From Porphyra umbilicalis (taxonomy: Eukaryota; Rhodophyta; Bangiophyceae; Bangiales; Bangiaceae): a DNA stretch of 64,000 nucleotides. The translations under genes and the position numbers were made by a program. The stretch lies in NCBI GenBank assembly GCA_002049455.2, contig KV918811.1:186001-250000 (forward strand), read 5' to 3'. Numbering within the stretch: position 1 is the first letter of the stretch; the number at the start of each line of letters is the position of its first letter. The notes beneath the pieces were generated by a model. That model saw nothing but the letters and a program-made list of their open reading frames with translations, did not search any database and was not told the DNA's origin. Shown in pieces: positions 1 through 11,979 of the stretch.

Positions 1-24
1 ACCCTCCACACCTTGGAGAGGAGG

Positions 25-200
25 AGGTGGGAATTCCCTTCCACCTACGCCCCCCGCACCTTGGGGGGGAAGAGACGGGAATACCCCTCCGTCTACATCC
101 CCCGCTTCATGTGGGGGGAGAGACGGGAATACCCTTCCGCCTGTGCCTCCCGCCCCATGGGGGGGAAGAGACGGGAATACCCTTCCGTCTCCACCCCCGT
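25..200 (+). repeat. Tandem ~49-bp repeats in chromovirus leader
   Basis: About four imperfect copies of a unit containing AGACGGGAATACCC recur at about 72, 121 and 169, with a diverged first copy near 28. They lie ahead of the gag region and so probably in the untranslated leader of the chromovirus. Nothing else is recognisable between 200 and 374. Confidence 0.7.
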
Positions 201-374
201 CGCCCGGCGCGCCACGCTCCGGCGTGGCGGTGCCGGCTTGACGCTCCTGCCGAGGAGGGATCCCTCCGGGGTCGTGAGACCCCGAGCCCTCGCTGGCTCC
301 GTCACGGTCGCCCCGTGACGGGTTGCCGGCGCCCGGGGCGCCGGTCTCCGCCACCCCAGTGGTGTCCATGGCGG

Positions 375-1037
375 GAAGACTTCGTCCTCCTGCGGAAACA
401 ATCAATCCTCGAAGACGATCTCAACAGAACAGCCAAGGTCTTCCAGTTCTTGCGCAAGTTTGCCAAGGCCTGTGACGACAACAACATCTCCGAAGGCGAA
501 GCCTTCTACATCCTTCAAGACTTTACGAAGGAACCTCTCAAGTCAGAGGTGATGATGGTTATGCCAACTCGCCGGGCGGGTAACCCCGGCGAGGTCACTT
601 CATACCTGGAGCTCATCAACTGGATGATTCGGCGTCACGTCGACGAGGCCTCGGTGGCTACTCTAGTCGATACCCTGAACGTCGCGGTCCAACTGGACGA
701 CGAGGACAGGTTGTCCTTCGCCGAGCGCCTCCGCCGCCTCAACACCGAGTGCGGGTTCATGTACGGGGAGGGCGCCCTCAAGGGGCGCTTTGTGGAAGGT
801 GTCCACCGCGCGGCGCGCGCCACTGTGCGCAAGCGCAACACCCCCGGCATGACTATGGCGGAGCGGGCTCGCGTCGCCCAGACTAAGGGCGACGAACATG
901 TAGTGGTTTCTGCCCGCAAAGCCGACGGGGCACGGCCCCGTCAGAAAACCCAGCACAGGATGCGGAGCGACACGAAGGAGAAAGAACACAAACGCCTGGA
1001 TCACAGGGCGCAGAGCGCACCAGAACGCCGGAACTAA
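375..1037 (+). pseudogene. Chromovirus gag fragment
   Basis: The reading frame encodes a helical, charged Gag-like stretch with motifs such as FVEGVHRAARATVRKRN that precede the knuckle and protease in this element. In Ty3/gypsy elements this protein forms the particle shell. It is assigned by position and style rather than by a strong motif. The part belongs to a broken element and no function is expected. The stretch 1,038-1,983 between it and the zinc knuckle shows no recognisable domain. Confidence 0.6.
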
Positions 1038-1983
1038 CGCAAACGCAACGCTGATTTATTCGAGTACGCACGATGACCCCAAAGCATACAGTCATATACC
1101 CTCAGAAACAAGACGCAGGACGTGCACAATCCCGACCCAGGAAAAGACGGTCGTAGGGGGGCCGGGGCCCGATGAGCCACGGTCCCTGATGAGGGGTCCT
1201 GGTGGCCCCTGCCACGGATCAAGGGACCCCCTTCCACTGGAAGAGAGATATGGTCCCTGGATTTAAGCCAGCTTGGACTGAAATTGCCCAATACATCACT
1301 AGGGACTTATCCCCAGATTTTCAACTCTCCGATCGAAGTCCTCGTGGGATATCGACAGTGGCCGATATCTAATCTCGGCCCCGGGCTTCTCCCCAGCCAA
1401 TGGATCTTCCACAAGCTTCCAGGCCCCTCTAGGGGGCCAGGATCGAGGGGTCGCGTGGCCCCTCGTCCGCGTCAGGCCCTGTACCCCTCTGCCTCTGGGC
1501 AAGGGGGATGTCAGACTCGGGGGTGGCCCTGAGCGCCACCTGGCATGCGCGCAGAAGGGGCGCCGCACACCGCTCCCTCTAGGGGCATTGCGTGTGTGCT
1601 CGCGGCCCCTCCCCCGGCTCATACCGGGGGGATCGCGTCATCAGGGGAGAGGGGGTTTCCCCCACAGAACATCGCTGGCTACGACTTGAGCAGCACAAGG
1701 AGCGGACCAAATAAGCGAGAAGCGCTCGCGGAGGAGGCCCGTCTCCGGCGGCAAGCTCGTGCGGCCGCCCTTCCCCGGATCACTGGGGGGGCGCGGGGTT
1801 ATCAACCGCGGGACGCCCCTGTCCGGACCGTCGGGTCCGTGGGGGCCTCCACGCAGGGCCCTCGGTACGATGGGTCCCAACCCAAGACTCCGGGCGGCTC
1901 GACTCCCGGGGGCAACGACAACCCGCGCTCCCGCTCCCGACCGAGGGATGGGCCTTCCTGACCCAAATCCCGGTCGGAAGAGT

Positions 1984-3968
1984 ACCCTTGCTGGCAGTGC
2001 GGCAAGGTGGGCCATTGGGCCGAGGTGTGCCTCGACTTGGACGCACGCCTACGCGACCGATTGGCCATAGCCAGTCGGTGGTCCCCTCTCGGGACGTCCT
2101 CGGGCACCCGCGATACCCCGCGAGCGGGCCGGCGAGGAGCCGTTGCCACTCCCCACGAGGACTCCAGCTCAAGCGGCGAGGAGTCGACGCCGCTTGAGAA
2201 GGGGGAACCGCAGACCATGCCCGAGTGCGGGCCCACCACCACCTCTGAGTCCGAGGAGGGAAGCGAGTAACCACCGGTGTTGGGCCCTCCCCGCGGCAAC
2301 CGTTGGACCCAACCCGGGACGAGGATAAGATGCCAGTACGCATCCTATCCCGACCCAAGGGGATCCGCCCCCGGGACGCACCCCTCCCGAAGGGGGTACG
2401 CGGCCAGAATGTGGTGGCCATCCTGACGGGGTCCAACTACCAGGTGGCCAGTCGCGTCTGGCTGGACGCGGGGCGTGAGCTAGCCCTCCGCGTCATAGTC
2501 GACACGGGGTCGTGTGTCTCCCTAGTACGGGAAGCGCTACTCCCCCCGGAGATGAAGGTGGCGCCCTTAGACGCGGCGACCGCCCAGTTGTTTGACGTGA
2601 ATGGGGGACTCCTTCCCATCACGGGCACCCTGACTCTTACGGTGCGAGTCGGCACTTACTCCACCCCAGTCACGTGTGGGGTAGTGCCGGGCATGTCGGT
2701 CCCCCTACTCCTAGGGACCGACTACACGGACGTCCATGTCCCCAACATTTGCGGGCCCAAGGGGTACATCCGGTTACTAAACGGATGTAGGGTCCCCATC
2801 CTCCGTCGGGGTAAGACGGTGTCCTATGCCCGGGCGGACCAACCCCAGTCGGGTGCCGCTAGTGAGGCGGACACCAAGGTGCGCCTAGCGCACGAGGTGG
2901 TTATACCGCCGCGGTCCCGGGGATACGTCCCAGTACAGACGTCATTCCAAGGGAATGGGGTCATCACCCAGCTCCATCGAGGGTATGAGCGCCACCGCGT
3001 GCATGTTGCCACTGGCACCATGGACTGCACCGCCAACCAGACGTGGTGGGTGGAGGTAACCCATACGGGGAACATGAGTAAGCGACTCCCCAAGGGCATG
3101 GTCATGGGGCATATGTCGGCCTACTCCGGCACGGTAGCCGCCATATCCCGAGAGGACTGGGCTGCACTCAGCCCCAGTCCGACCACCGCGCCCGACGCAA
3201 CGGACCCCGAGGAGGAGCCCCACGTTCATACTTCGAACGTGCCCGAGGGGCTGCGGCCCCAAGGGCTCGCCCTACTGGAGAAGCACCGAGCCCTCTGGAG
3301 TGGGCACTTAGGCTCCACCAAGGCCACGGAGCACCGGATCGAGTTGAAGCCGGGCTCCAAGCCCGTCCGGCTCAACCCCTACCGGATGGGTCCCCGAACT
3401 AGGGAACTCATCAAGGCCCAAGTCGACCGAATGCTCAAGCTCGAAGTTATAGAGCCCAGCCAGAGTGAATGGGCCAGCCCAGTGGTACTCATCCCGAAGC
3501 CCGACGGGAGTCCCCGGTTCTGCATCGACTATCGGCAGTTGAACGAGCGCACAGTACGCGACTCGTAGCCCCTACCCCGGATGGACGACTGCCTTGACTC
3601 CTTAGGGCATGCGCAGTTCTTCTCCACGTTGGACTGCAACGCCGGGTACTGGCAGATCCCCCTAGCCAAGGAGGATAAGCCGAAGACGGCATTCACTTGC
3701 CACTGTGGGACGTACCAGTGTACGCGTCTTCCATTTGGCCTGTGCAATGCCCCTGCCACTTTTCAGCGGGCTATTGACATGATCCTATCCGGAGTCAAGT
3801 GGCAGAATGTGCTCGTCTACTTAGATGACCTCATCATCTTCTCCGCCGATGCCGAGTCGCACCTGTCCCACTTGGACACTGTGCTCACCTTACTCGGGAA
3901 GCACGGGGTCACCCTCAAGGCACAGAAGTGCCACCTCATTACTAACGAGGTGGAGTACCTTGGCCATG
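1984..3968 (+). pseudogene. Chromovirus zinc knuckle, protease and first part of reverse transcriptase
   Basis: A CCHC knuckle (CWQCGKVGHWAEVC) lies at about 1,989-2,030. An aspartic protease follows with the DTG active site near 2,498-2,515. A reverse transcriptase then shows the RFCIDYRQLN, PFGLCNAPATFQR and YLDD motifs, the last near 3,812-3,832. These are standard Ty3/gypsy pol domains in the usual order. The segment ends where the Tc1/mariner element was inserted at a TA dinucleotide. It is part of a broken fossil. Confidence 0.92.
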
Positions 3969-3970
3969 TA

Positions 3971-4022
3971 TTGCTGATGTCCCAATTTTGTCCTCTGCGG
4001 ACAAGAACAAGAACAAGAGTAC
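3971..4022 (+). repeat. Left TIR of Tc1/mariner element
   Basis: Begins TTGCTGATGTCCC and continues through GTCCTCTGCGGACAAGAACAAG to AGTAC. It pairs with the right end and includes one additional AACAAG copy. The first 25 bases also resemble the ends of the 441-bp MITEs at 39,222 and 53,250. Confidence 0.95.
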
Positions 4023-4303
4023 CAAATACACTTTTCGAAGTATTTACATGGTTTCATACATTAAATGGTACTTCACCTTGAAAACACCATATTCATGAAA
4101 TTGATAATGTTTTGTCGAAGAGGCTACTTATTTGCACGGCGACGCCGTCGTCGCCGTCGACTAGGGACCTGGGGCGACGGCAATGGCACGCTACCGAACA
4201 TGCAGGTCGTCGCAGCCACCCACGTCGCTGTCTACGCTGCCCGTGCACCCCGTCATTGTTTGTGCCGACAAGCCACCCCCCGTCGGCTCCCCAGCTGCCC
4301 AGC

Positions 4304-5681
4304 ATGGCACTCACTGAGGAGCCGGGTGCCTCATCGTTGCCTCCCGCCGCACCCGGTACGCTTGTGCTTTTCTGAGGGCGGCGGGTGACTGTGCGATCGA
4401 GGGCGGCGGTGCTACTCATTCATGGTGCCCTGCAGATGCTCGTGTCAATTTCAGACCTCGTATATCGGGCACCTGCCTGATGAACACGCACTCACCGTGC
4501 TTTTTCTTTTTCGTCTTTCTTTAAATTCTGTCGGTTTGTCATGGGTCCATATTCTTGTGATGCGCCGCCTTCTCTATTGCTCTCTCACTGCAGGTACATC
4601 TACTCTTCGTCGATGCGGTGCATGTCGCGCGGTCGGGCACCAGCTGCCGCGCTGCCCGCTCTACCTGAAAGGCGAGGTCCAGTGCGGCTGTGGCTCGCCA
4701 TCGTGCCCTAAATGCGCGGTGTCCTGCGCCAAGTGCGGCGCCAAAGGGCATTCCGAGGACACCCTTGTCGAGGCGGTGCGGAAGGGGACGCCTGCCCGCT
4801 TCGCCTGCCCGCAACTCGATGAGGAGGCGATGCACGATCGGATGATGCGAAAGGCTCCCCCGAATGCTCGGGCTCAGCGAGAAGTCGCCCAAGCTGGAAA
4901 GAAGCGGCTGGCTGAAATTTCATGCAATTCTGGGTCGCGATTGACCTCGCATTTGCGGCAGTCGGCGCTGGTGGACGAGTTGGGCTTGGGCGGTGCGGCG
5001 GCGACGGCTCCTGTGCGGATGTCGGAGGGCGTGGCGGCGGCCCTAGAGGACGACGGTGCGCCGCGCGCTGCAAGCCGCATGCTCGGAGCCTTTGTGGCCG
5101 ACAGCGCGGCGCACGGCAGGGGGGGGTCCTCACAGCCCCCCCCGGGGCCCCTCGAGACGCTTGACACTGACGTCGGTCACAAGGCCATGATCGACAACCT
5201 CAAGGATGCCATGAGCAAGCGCCCTCGCTACTCAAGCGACCAGCGCACGGCCATGCGGCGGCGGGCTGCGGAGGCTGGCCTGCAAGCGGCACGTGGGGGG
5301 GCTTCTTCGGCAGAGATATTGGGCTCGGCCAATCCCTATTTTGGGGTCATGTCGCTGCCGCTGAAGCGAGCCGCCGTACGCTACGTGCAGCTGTCCGACG
5401 GTCCAGTCCTCAACAAGGTCAAGAGGGCGATGGACGAATTCGTTGTCGAGAAGGCGTACCACGGTGGCTCCGTGACGAGCCAGGAGTTCACGACGGAGCA
5501 AGTGTGCGCCGAGTTGATGGGTTGTGCCTCGCGGGCCGAACTGCAGCTGCCCTCGGTGCTGGCATCGATGCGACAATTCATCAAGGAGATGCGCCAAGGG
5601 GAGGAGAACCTGAGGCCTTTCTTCTATCCGGCAAAGTCTGGGTCACCCCGCCGGCCCACAAGCGCGGAGATCATTGATTGA
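4304..5681 (+). CDS. Transposon-borne zinc-knuckle protein with one intron
   Basis: I read this as two exons, 4,304-4,355 and 4,594-5,681, with a GT-AG intron at 4,356-4,593 that splits a glycine codon. The intron ends in a pyrimidine tract and CTGCAG, and joining keeps one frame, giving a 379-residue protein. The second exon opens with a perfect CX2CX4HX4C knuckle (CGACRAVGHQLPRC). A cluster of six more cysteines and an incomplete second knuckle (CAKCGAKGH) follow. The rest is helical and charged, with no family I recognise. It is the second gene of the Tc1/mariner element and converges with the transposase. Binding of transposon DNA or RNA would be a natural guess, but this is inference. 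Without splicing the frame would run open from 4,422, so the start is not certain. Confidence 0.7.
4356..4593 (+). other. Predicted GT-AG intron
   Basis: The donor G|GTACGC and the acceptor TCTCTCACTGCAG|GT border a 238-nt stretch whose removal fuses a short ATG exon in frame to the zinc-knuckle exon. Phase agreement and the pyrimidine tract are the evidence. RNA evidence is absent. Confidence 0.6.
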
Positions 5682-5984
5682 TGGGGTGTAGGTCAGAGTA
5701 AACACGGTGTGTTTGTTTGAAGCCTGTCAAGAAACAGAACTCTGACCTCAGCTATGCAAACAGAACGCCTGCGCTGACTGCAAGGGAGCGTCAGCATCCA
5801 CAAGCGACATCCACCGTCGTCCAGAACCACTCCGCCTGAGTCAAACGCATACATGGTATCGTCGCCAATGCAGATCATGATGAGCGCGAACTTATGTCCT
5901 CACTCCATTCCGTCCAAGCTGCACACGCGACGGTATAGCTCCACAACACACAAACTGTTACATCTACAGCCGCGGCACACGTCC

Positions 5985-8230
5985 GCGCATCATGACAGAA
6001 GAGTACGCGACTAAACAGGTACGGCCGCTGATCCATATTTCTAGGGCAGTGAATGAATGAGACCTCATCAGAATCCCAGTATGAGGCCAGAATCGTGACC
6101 TACGCATGCGAGTTACTGTGTGTGACCGCGGGGGAGGTCGTAGAAACGTGCCCTGAGCGTGGCGCCATGGCCATGTCCTGATTGCATGCATCCCGATGTA
6201 GACGGTCAGCACCCAAATGCGAATAACTCGGCTGTTTTTTGTCGGTGAGGACTCTACATGGGGGCAAAAGATGCGCCAGAGTCTCAGCTACGAGGTCCAT
6301 AGCCGTAAGGTACAAGTATTTTGCACAGCAGAAAGATAGTCCACGCGCCGCGTACGGCCGATTTTCCGAGTGAATAGGCCTGTAGATGAGGGGGACCTCA
6401 TCAGAAACCCAATATGAGGCCAGAATCGTGACCGACGCATGCGAGTTACTCTGTGTGACCGCGGGGGAGGTCGTAGAAACGTGCCCTGAGCGTGGCGCCA
6501 TGGCCATGTCCTGATTGCATGCATCCCGATGTAGACGGTCAGCACCCAAATGCGAATAACTCGGCTGTTTTTTGTCGGTGAGGACTCTACATGGGGGCAA
6601 AAGATGCGCCAGAGCCTCAGCTACGAGGTCCATAGCCGTAGGGTACAAGTATTTTGCACAGCAGAAAGATAGTCCACGCGCCGCGTACGGCCGATTTTCC
6701 GCGTGAATAGGCCTGTAGATGAGGGGGACCTCATCAGAAACCCAATATGAGGCCAAAATCGTGACCGACGCATGCGAGTTACTCTGTGTGACCGCGGGGG
6801 AGGTCGTAGAAACGTGCCCTGAGCGTGGCGCCATGGCCATGTCCTGATTGCATGCATCCCGATGTAGACGGTCAGCACCCAAATGCGAATAACTCGGCTG
6901 TTTTTTGTCGGTGAGGACTCTACATGGGGGCAAAAGATGCGCCAGAGTCTCAGCTACGAGGTCCATAGCCGTAGGGTACAAGTATTTTGCACAGCAGAAA
7001 GATAGTCCACGCGCCGCGTACGGCCGATTTTCCGAGTGAATAGGCCTGTAGATGAGGGGGACCTCATCAGAAACCCAATATGAGGCCAGAATCGTGACCG
7101 ACGCATGCGAGTTACTCTGTGTGACCGCGGGGGAGGTCGTAGAAACGTGCCCTGAGCGTGGCGCCATGGCCATGTCCTGATTGCATGCATCCCGATGTAG
7201 ACGGTCAGCACCCAAATGCGAATAACTCGGCTGTTTTTTGTCGGTGAGGACTTTACATGGGGGCAAAAGATGCGCCAGAGTCTCAGCTACGAGGTCCATA
7301 GCCGTAAGGTACAATTATTTTGCACAGCAGAAAGATAGTCCACGCGCCGCGTACGGCCGATTTTCCGCGTGAATAGGCCTGTAGATGAGGGGGACCACAT
7401 CAAAAACCCAATATGAGGCCAGAATCGTGACCTACGCATGCGAGTTACTCTGTGGAGGAGGTCCCGTCTGTCACACAGAGTAACTCGCACGCGTAGGTCA
7501 CGAATCTGGCCTCATATTGGGTTTCTGATGAGGTCCCCCTCATCTACAGGCCTATTCACTAGGAAAATCGGCCGTACGCGGCGCGTGGACTATCTTTCTG
7601 CTGTGCAAAATACTTGTACCTTACGGCTATGGACCTCGTAGCTGAGGCTCTGGCGCATCTTTTGCCCCCATGTAGAGTCCTCACCGACAAAAAACAGCCG
7701 AGTTATTCGCATTTGGGTGCTGACCGTCTACATCGGGATGCATGCAATCAGGACATGGCCATGGCGCCACGCTCAGGGCACGTTTCTACGACCTCCCCCG
7801 CGGTCACACAGAGTAACTCGCATGCGTCGGTCACGATTCTGGCCTCGTATTGGGTTTCTGATGAGGTCCCCCTCATCTACAGGCCTATTCACGCGGCAAA
7901 TCGGCCGTACGCGGCGCGTGGACTATCTTTCTGCTGTTCAAAATACTTGTACCTTACGGCTATGGACCTCGCAGCTGAGACTCTGGCGCATCTTTTGCCC
8001 CCATGTAGAGTCCTCACCGACAAAAAACAGCCGAGTTATTCGCATTTGGGTGCTGACCGTCTACATCGGGATGCATGCAATCAGGACATGGCCATGGCGC
8101 CACGCTCAGGGCACGTTTCTACGACCTCCCCCGCGGTCACACAGAGTAACTCGCATGCGTCGGTCACGATTTTGGCCTCATATTGGGTTTCTGATGAGGT
8201 TCCTGTCATCTTCTGCTGTTTACATGTGGT
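5985..8230. repeat. Inverted tandem array of 333-bp repeats
   Basis: Four full copies in one orientation start with GCATGCGAGTTACTCTGTG at about 6,104, 6,437, 6,770 and 7,103. After a 19-nt spacer (7,455-7,473) two full copies follow in the opposite orientation, marked by CAGAGTAACTCGCA at 7,476, 7,809 and 8,142. Diverged half-units continue the palindrome outward on both sides, with weaker matches to about 5,700 and 8,570. Copies differ by only a few bases. Because 333 is divisible by three, long open frames run through the array, but they are by-products. The array fills the interval between the two convergent genes of the Tc1/mariner element. Confidence 0.95.
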
Positions 8231-8573
8231 GTTGCGGCCGTACGTGCAGAGGCGCGTATTTTTCTGTCGTGAGCCGGCGTTCGACGCGGCTGCTCTGGAC
8301 TCGTCGCTAGTTGCGTGCGTGCATTGTTTGCGTCTGCTCGCGGATGCATTGGTCTGCAGACAACTGAATTTTTCTCTTTTGTGGCTTGCATGTTCGTGTT
8401 GGTCGCGTGCGTGCTGTGACTGTCATGGCCGGCTGCCATGTACCGATAGACGCTGTACGATCGCATCGAGAATTTCACTGCAGGGAACTGTGATGATATG
8501 CATCGGGGTACTGTCGTTGAGTCTCAGTGCTGCTGTGACGACGTCAAAGTGTGGTGCATACATCCTCAGAGGT

Positions 8574-9593
8574 TTATGGGACGTACATCAGGTACCGACG
8601 CACTGCTGCTTTCACAAACCCAGTGCACATATCCCCCGTAATGCTGTTGAGCATGTTATCAATGGTCGACATGGGCCAGTCGTTAAACTGGCTTGGTGAC
8701 GACCACCGACGCAGCCAGCTGCTCCCCGTCGAAAAGACGTCTTCAATCGGGTTCAAGTCGGGGGAATAAGGCGGAAGAAGCAACACAAACACACCCCGCG
8801 CGCGGACTGCGGCCAATGCAACCTCGTCGTGCACACGCGCATTGTCAAGAATCAAAACACATCTGTCCTCCTGCTCATCCCACGCCTGTTCCGGGTCGTA
8901 TGACCTCAATGAAGGCAACAGGTGCCGCACCAAAAACAAGACGAAGTCGACAGACGATTGGCCCGGGGGCGGGCGCGTGATCATCCAATCGATAACCTCA
9001 TCGTGCGCCATTGCGACGAAAAAGCTCGTGCACACACCAGCGGAGGAGGCCACGTAGCACTCCGCGCGCTCCCCACGCAGCGCCCACGCCCACCGCCTTT
9101 CCGCCGCCCTCCCCACGCGGTGAGCCTCGTCAACGTACACGCGGCATCGGAGCGGTATCTTCCACTGCTCCTCAACCCACAGCAACCGCCGCGCCTCATT
9201 CCGGGTGATGAAGGCCTTCTCAATAACCTTGCGAGTAAAGCCGTTGCGAGCCAACACTCGGCAGACGGTGTTGTTGGAAACTTCAGCGACGCCTTGCACC
9301 AAGCCGGCCACGTGGCTGACCGCCACCGCAATCTCATCAAGGAAAAGTTCGGGCTCAGCCGTCACGGCGGCCAGCACGACGCTCTTCAGCTCCGGATCGT
9401 CCATCCGGTTGTCCCAGTGGCGGTTCCACATAGCGGGGTCATAGTGCAACGCGCCGCCTGTGTCGTTGAAGTATCGGAGGAACCGCGTCAGCGACCGCCG
9501 AGACATCCGCGTGGAGCGGGCGTCCTCTGCCACCCCCTTGTTGTCAACGAGCACCATGCGGACGGCCGTCTTGCGGTTCTCCTCGGACTTCAT
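8574..9593 (-). CDS. Tc1/mariner (DDE_3-type) transposase
   Basis: From the ATG at 9,593 this encodes 339 residues, the usual size for the family. The N-terminal half is a helix-turn-helix region that would bind the TIRs. The catalytic half shows VYVDEAH (first Asp), LILDNARVH (second Asp) and PPYSPDLNPIED (Glu), the DDE_3 signature. I count 33 residues between the second Asp and the Glu, one fewer than in Tc1. The frame continues upstream of the chosen ATG to 9,788, but that part is low-complexity and proline-rich. The C-terminus after the Glu motif is conventional. It would cut and paste the element at TA sites in the nucleus. No break is visible. Confidence 0.92.
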   Translation of the reverse strand: MKSEENRKTAVRMVLVDNKGVAEDARSTRMSRRSLTRFLRYFNDTGGALHYDPAMWNRHWDNRMDDPELKSVVLAAVTAEPELFLDEIAVAVSHVAGLVQGVAEVSNNTVCRVLARNGFTRKVIEKAFITRNEARRLLWVEEQWKIPLRCRVYVDEAHRVGRAAERRWAWALRGERAECYVASSAGVCTSFFVAMAHDEVIDWMITRPPPGQSSVDFVLFLVRHLLPSLRSYDPEQAWDEQEDRCVLILDNARVHDEVALAAVRARGVFVLLLPPYSPDLNPIEDVFSTGSSWLRRWSSPSQFNDWPMSTIDNMLNSITGDMCTGFVKAAVRRYLMYVP

Positions 9594-10208
9594 GCTCAGC
9601 GCCAGAGTAGGACGGATGACGACGGGGGCGGGGAGTAGGATACAGCAACAATAAGGGGGGGCCCAGTGCCAACCTCTGGGAACTGGCGGGATGGGACGGG
9701 GGGGATGGCGGTGGAGGGGTGGCCGGGGTTGGCAGGCGGGAGCGAGGTGCGGGCTTGTCGGGCCTGCACTGAGCCAGTGTGCCTGCAATCGGGTGTGCGG
9801 GCGCCCGGGCGGCAGCCCGCATGAACCGTGCAGAATCGAGAGTTTCTCCCGCGCGACCAGCAGACAGAGTGCGGTTTCTGAGAGAATTTAAGCCTGTGCT
9901 CGTCTGTCTCTGCGATCAGTCGATCCAGACGCATTTTCTGGAGACTGGCGCCGACCCAGCGCCCTTCCTTCGTCTCGGGAACAGAAAGGACATGCCAGTC
10001 AGCTTCCAGTACACACTTACAAGCGATTGGCGATGAAAAGATCAGGACAGGTGTCGCGTGCGGGGGCACTTGTGATGAATCCTGGTGGTCTCGAATCATC
10101 TTTTTACGGTCCTGCCACAAGAAAGGGCGTCAACTACGGCCCGTTCCCACTTCTTGTTCGGCAATTATCTGATGTTTAGAACTTTTCGAGTGGCACAGTT
10201 GTGCAGCA
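9594..10208. other. Upstream region of the Tc1/mariner transposase
   Basis: No gene or clear repeat is visible here. It lies between the transposase start and the right TIR and so presumably holds the transposase promoter, but I see no convincing TATA element. Confidence 0.5.
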
Positions 10209-10254
10209 GTACTCTTGTTCTTGTCCGCAGAGGACAAAATTGGGACATCAGCAA
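10209..10254 (-). repeat. Right TIR of Tc1/mariner element
   Basis: This is the reverse complement of the left end and terminates CATCAGCAA, followed by the TA target duplication. Confidence 0.95.
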
Positions 10255-10256
10255 TA

Positions 10257-11979
10257 GTACGGCCAGGACGCTTGAGTGTGAACGAGAACAACCTCAAGGC
10301 CATCAAGAAGGCCAGCTTCCCCCAAACCCAAACCCAACTTAGGAGTTTCCTGGGGATGTGCAATGTCTACCGTCGGTTCACGGTAGACTTCGCTAAGACC
10401 GCGAAGCCGCTGAACAACTTCAACAGCGTAAAGCTTCCTAAGCGGTTGAGTCCCCCTTCTCCGAAGGAACAGAACGCGTTCAACAAACTAAGCGAACAGC
10501 TATGCCACCCGCCCATCCGTGCGATACCGCGCAAGGATGGGAAGTACATCATCGATGTGGACGCTAGCTACGACCAGCTAGGGTGCTGCCTACTACAGCA
10601 GCAACCCGATGGCAAGTACCTGCCTGTAGGCTACTTCAGTAAGGGCCTACTACCGGCGGAGAAGAACTACACCGTCACCGAGATTGAGGGACTAGGTGTG
10701 GTGTGGGCGGTCGGTTTACTACGACCGTACATCGAAGGCACCAAGTTCCTCATCCGGTGTGACCACAAGGCACTGAAGTGGATACTAACCAAGACGGCCT
10801 GTACCAACAATCGACTCAATCGGTGGCGCATCCTCCTGTCGGAGTTCGACTATGATGTGGAATACAAGCCCGGCCCCCAACATGCGGTGGCCGACGCTCT
10901 ATCCCGCATCCCGACTGAGGGGCTGGACACGGGACCCATCTCCCAGGAGATCCCCACAGTCGGGGTGACCACTCGATCGGGGGCGGTACTCGATCCCCGA
11001 CTCCCCGAGAACAGGGAGACTGCCCGCATACCCCTGGGCGAACTAGTCCAGAAGCAGGCGGCCGACGAGTTCTGTCAGGGGGTCAAGAAGTTACTTGACA
11101 CCCCCACGCCCACGCGCTTCTACGAGAACGCGGACGGGTTGTTGTGTCGCCGCGGACACCGCGAGGGGACCCAGCAGGTACTGGCCCCCAAGTCCCTAGT
11201 CAAGGACGTATTACGGGCGGAGCACTCCTCCCCCTTGGCTGCGCATCCAGGTGGGACGCGCATGTACCAGACCCTGCGGGACCAATACTACTGGCACTCG
11301 CTGGCGATGGATGTGTTCGGGTGGGTGGCAGCTTGCCCCACCTGTGCTCAGAACCGGCTCATGGGTACGCAGAGTAAAGCGTTCATGAGGTTGTTCCCCG
11401 CGACGGAACCCTTCGCAGCGCTGGCCATTGACTTACTTGGCCCCCTGCCCAGGACCCCCGAAGGATATGAGTATATCCTAGTTATTTGTAACCGATTTAC
11501 TAAGGTCACTCGGGCGATCCCGCTTCGAGACATCACGGCTCTGGATGTACTCAGCGCGTTCCTCGACACGTGGGTTGCTAGCTATGGGATCCCCGATTCA
11601 ATTCTATCGGATAACGGACCCCAATTCGCTGCCGTACTCTGGCAAGGGGTTCTCAAGACCCTGGGTATTGACACTAACTATGCCACCCCTTACCACCCAC
11701 AAACTAATGGGCAGGTCGAACGGTTTAATAAGACCTTAGTTAAGCAACTACGCCACTACGTAAGTGACCACGTGGTTACGTGGTCCCGATACTTAAGCCT
11801 GGTAGTAACGGCTTACAATTCGCAAGTGCATAGTAGCACCTGGCAGATCCTCTTTGCGTTCGTAAGCCCCCGACGGCTTACTTCCGTGGCCCTCGAGCGG
11901 CTTACAGCGGGTCCCGACACCGGGGAGATAGTAACCCCCGGGCGAGCCAAGGAGAATTTCCTCCAGCGCCTTGACTCCC
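10257..11979 (+). pseudogene. Chromovirus RT thumb, RNase H and most of integrase
   Basis: RNase H is visible near 10,550 (DVDASYDQLG) with the CDHKALKW motif. The integrase follows with its HHCC zinc domain near 11,244-11,350 (ending CPTCAQNR). The core motifs are AIDLLGPLP near 11,424, SDNGPQF near 11,607 and YHPQTNGQVERFNKTL near 11,690-11,730. These are typical Ty3/gypsy domains. The segment starts just after the Tc1/mariner insertion and ends where the Harbinger element was inserted at TTA. It is part of the broken chromovirus. Confidence 0.92.

Larger units (their letters stand above)
3971..10254. mobile_element. Tc1/mariner-superfamily DNA transposon, 6.3 kb, two genes plus inverted repeat array
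   Basis: The ends are terminal inverted repeats of about 46 bp starting TTGCTGATGTCCCAATTTTG. They are identical apart from an extra 6-bp AACAAG repeat on the left. The element is flanked by TA at 3,969-3,970 and 10,255-10,256, the target duplication of Tc1/mariner. Inside are a zinc-knuckle gene on the + strand, a palindromic array of 333-bp repeats and a DDE transposase on the - strand, so the two genes converge. At 6.3 kb it is much longer than the usual 1-2 kb element. It sits inside the chromovirus reverse transcriptase. Near-identical TIRs and an open transposase frame suggest a fairly recent insertion. Confidence 0.95.

Noticed and set aside
6100-8699. Open frames of 404 and 361 codons through the 333-bp array
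   Set aside because: They exist because 333 is a multiple of three and one unit happens to be open. Shifted frames are open too, and there is no domain or proper start.
8551-8769. Small + strand frame overlapping the Tc1/mariner transposase end
   Set aside because: It is the antisense shadow of the transposase C-terminus.
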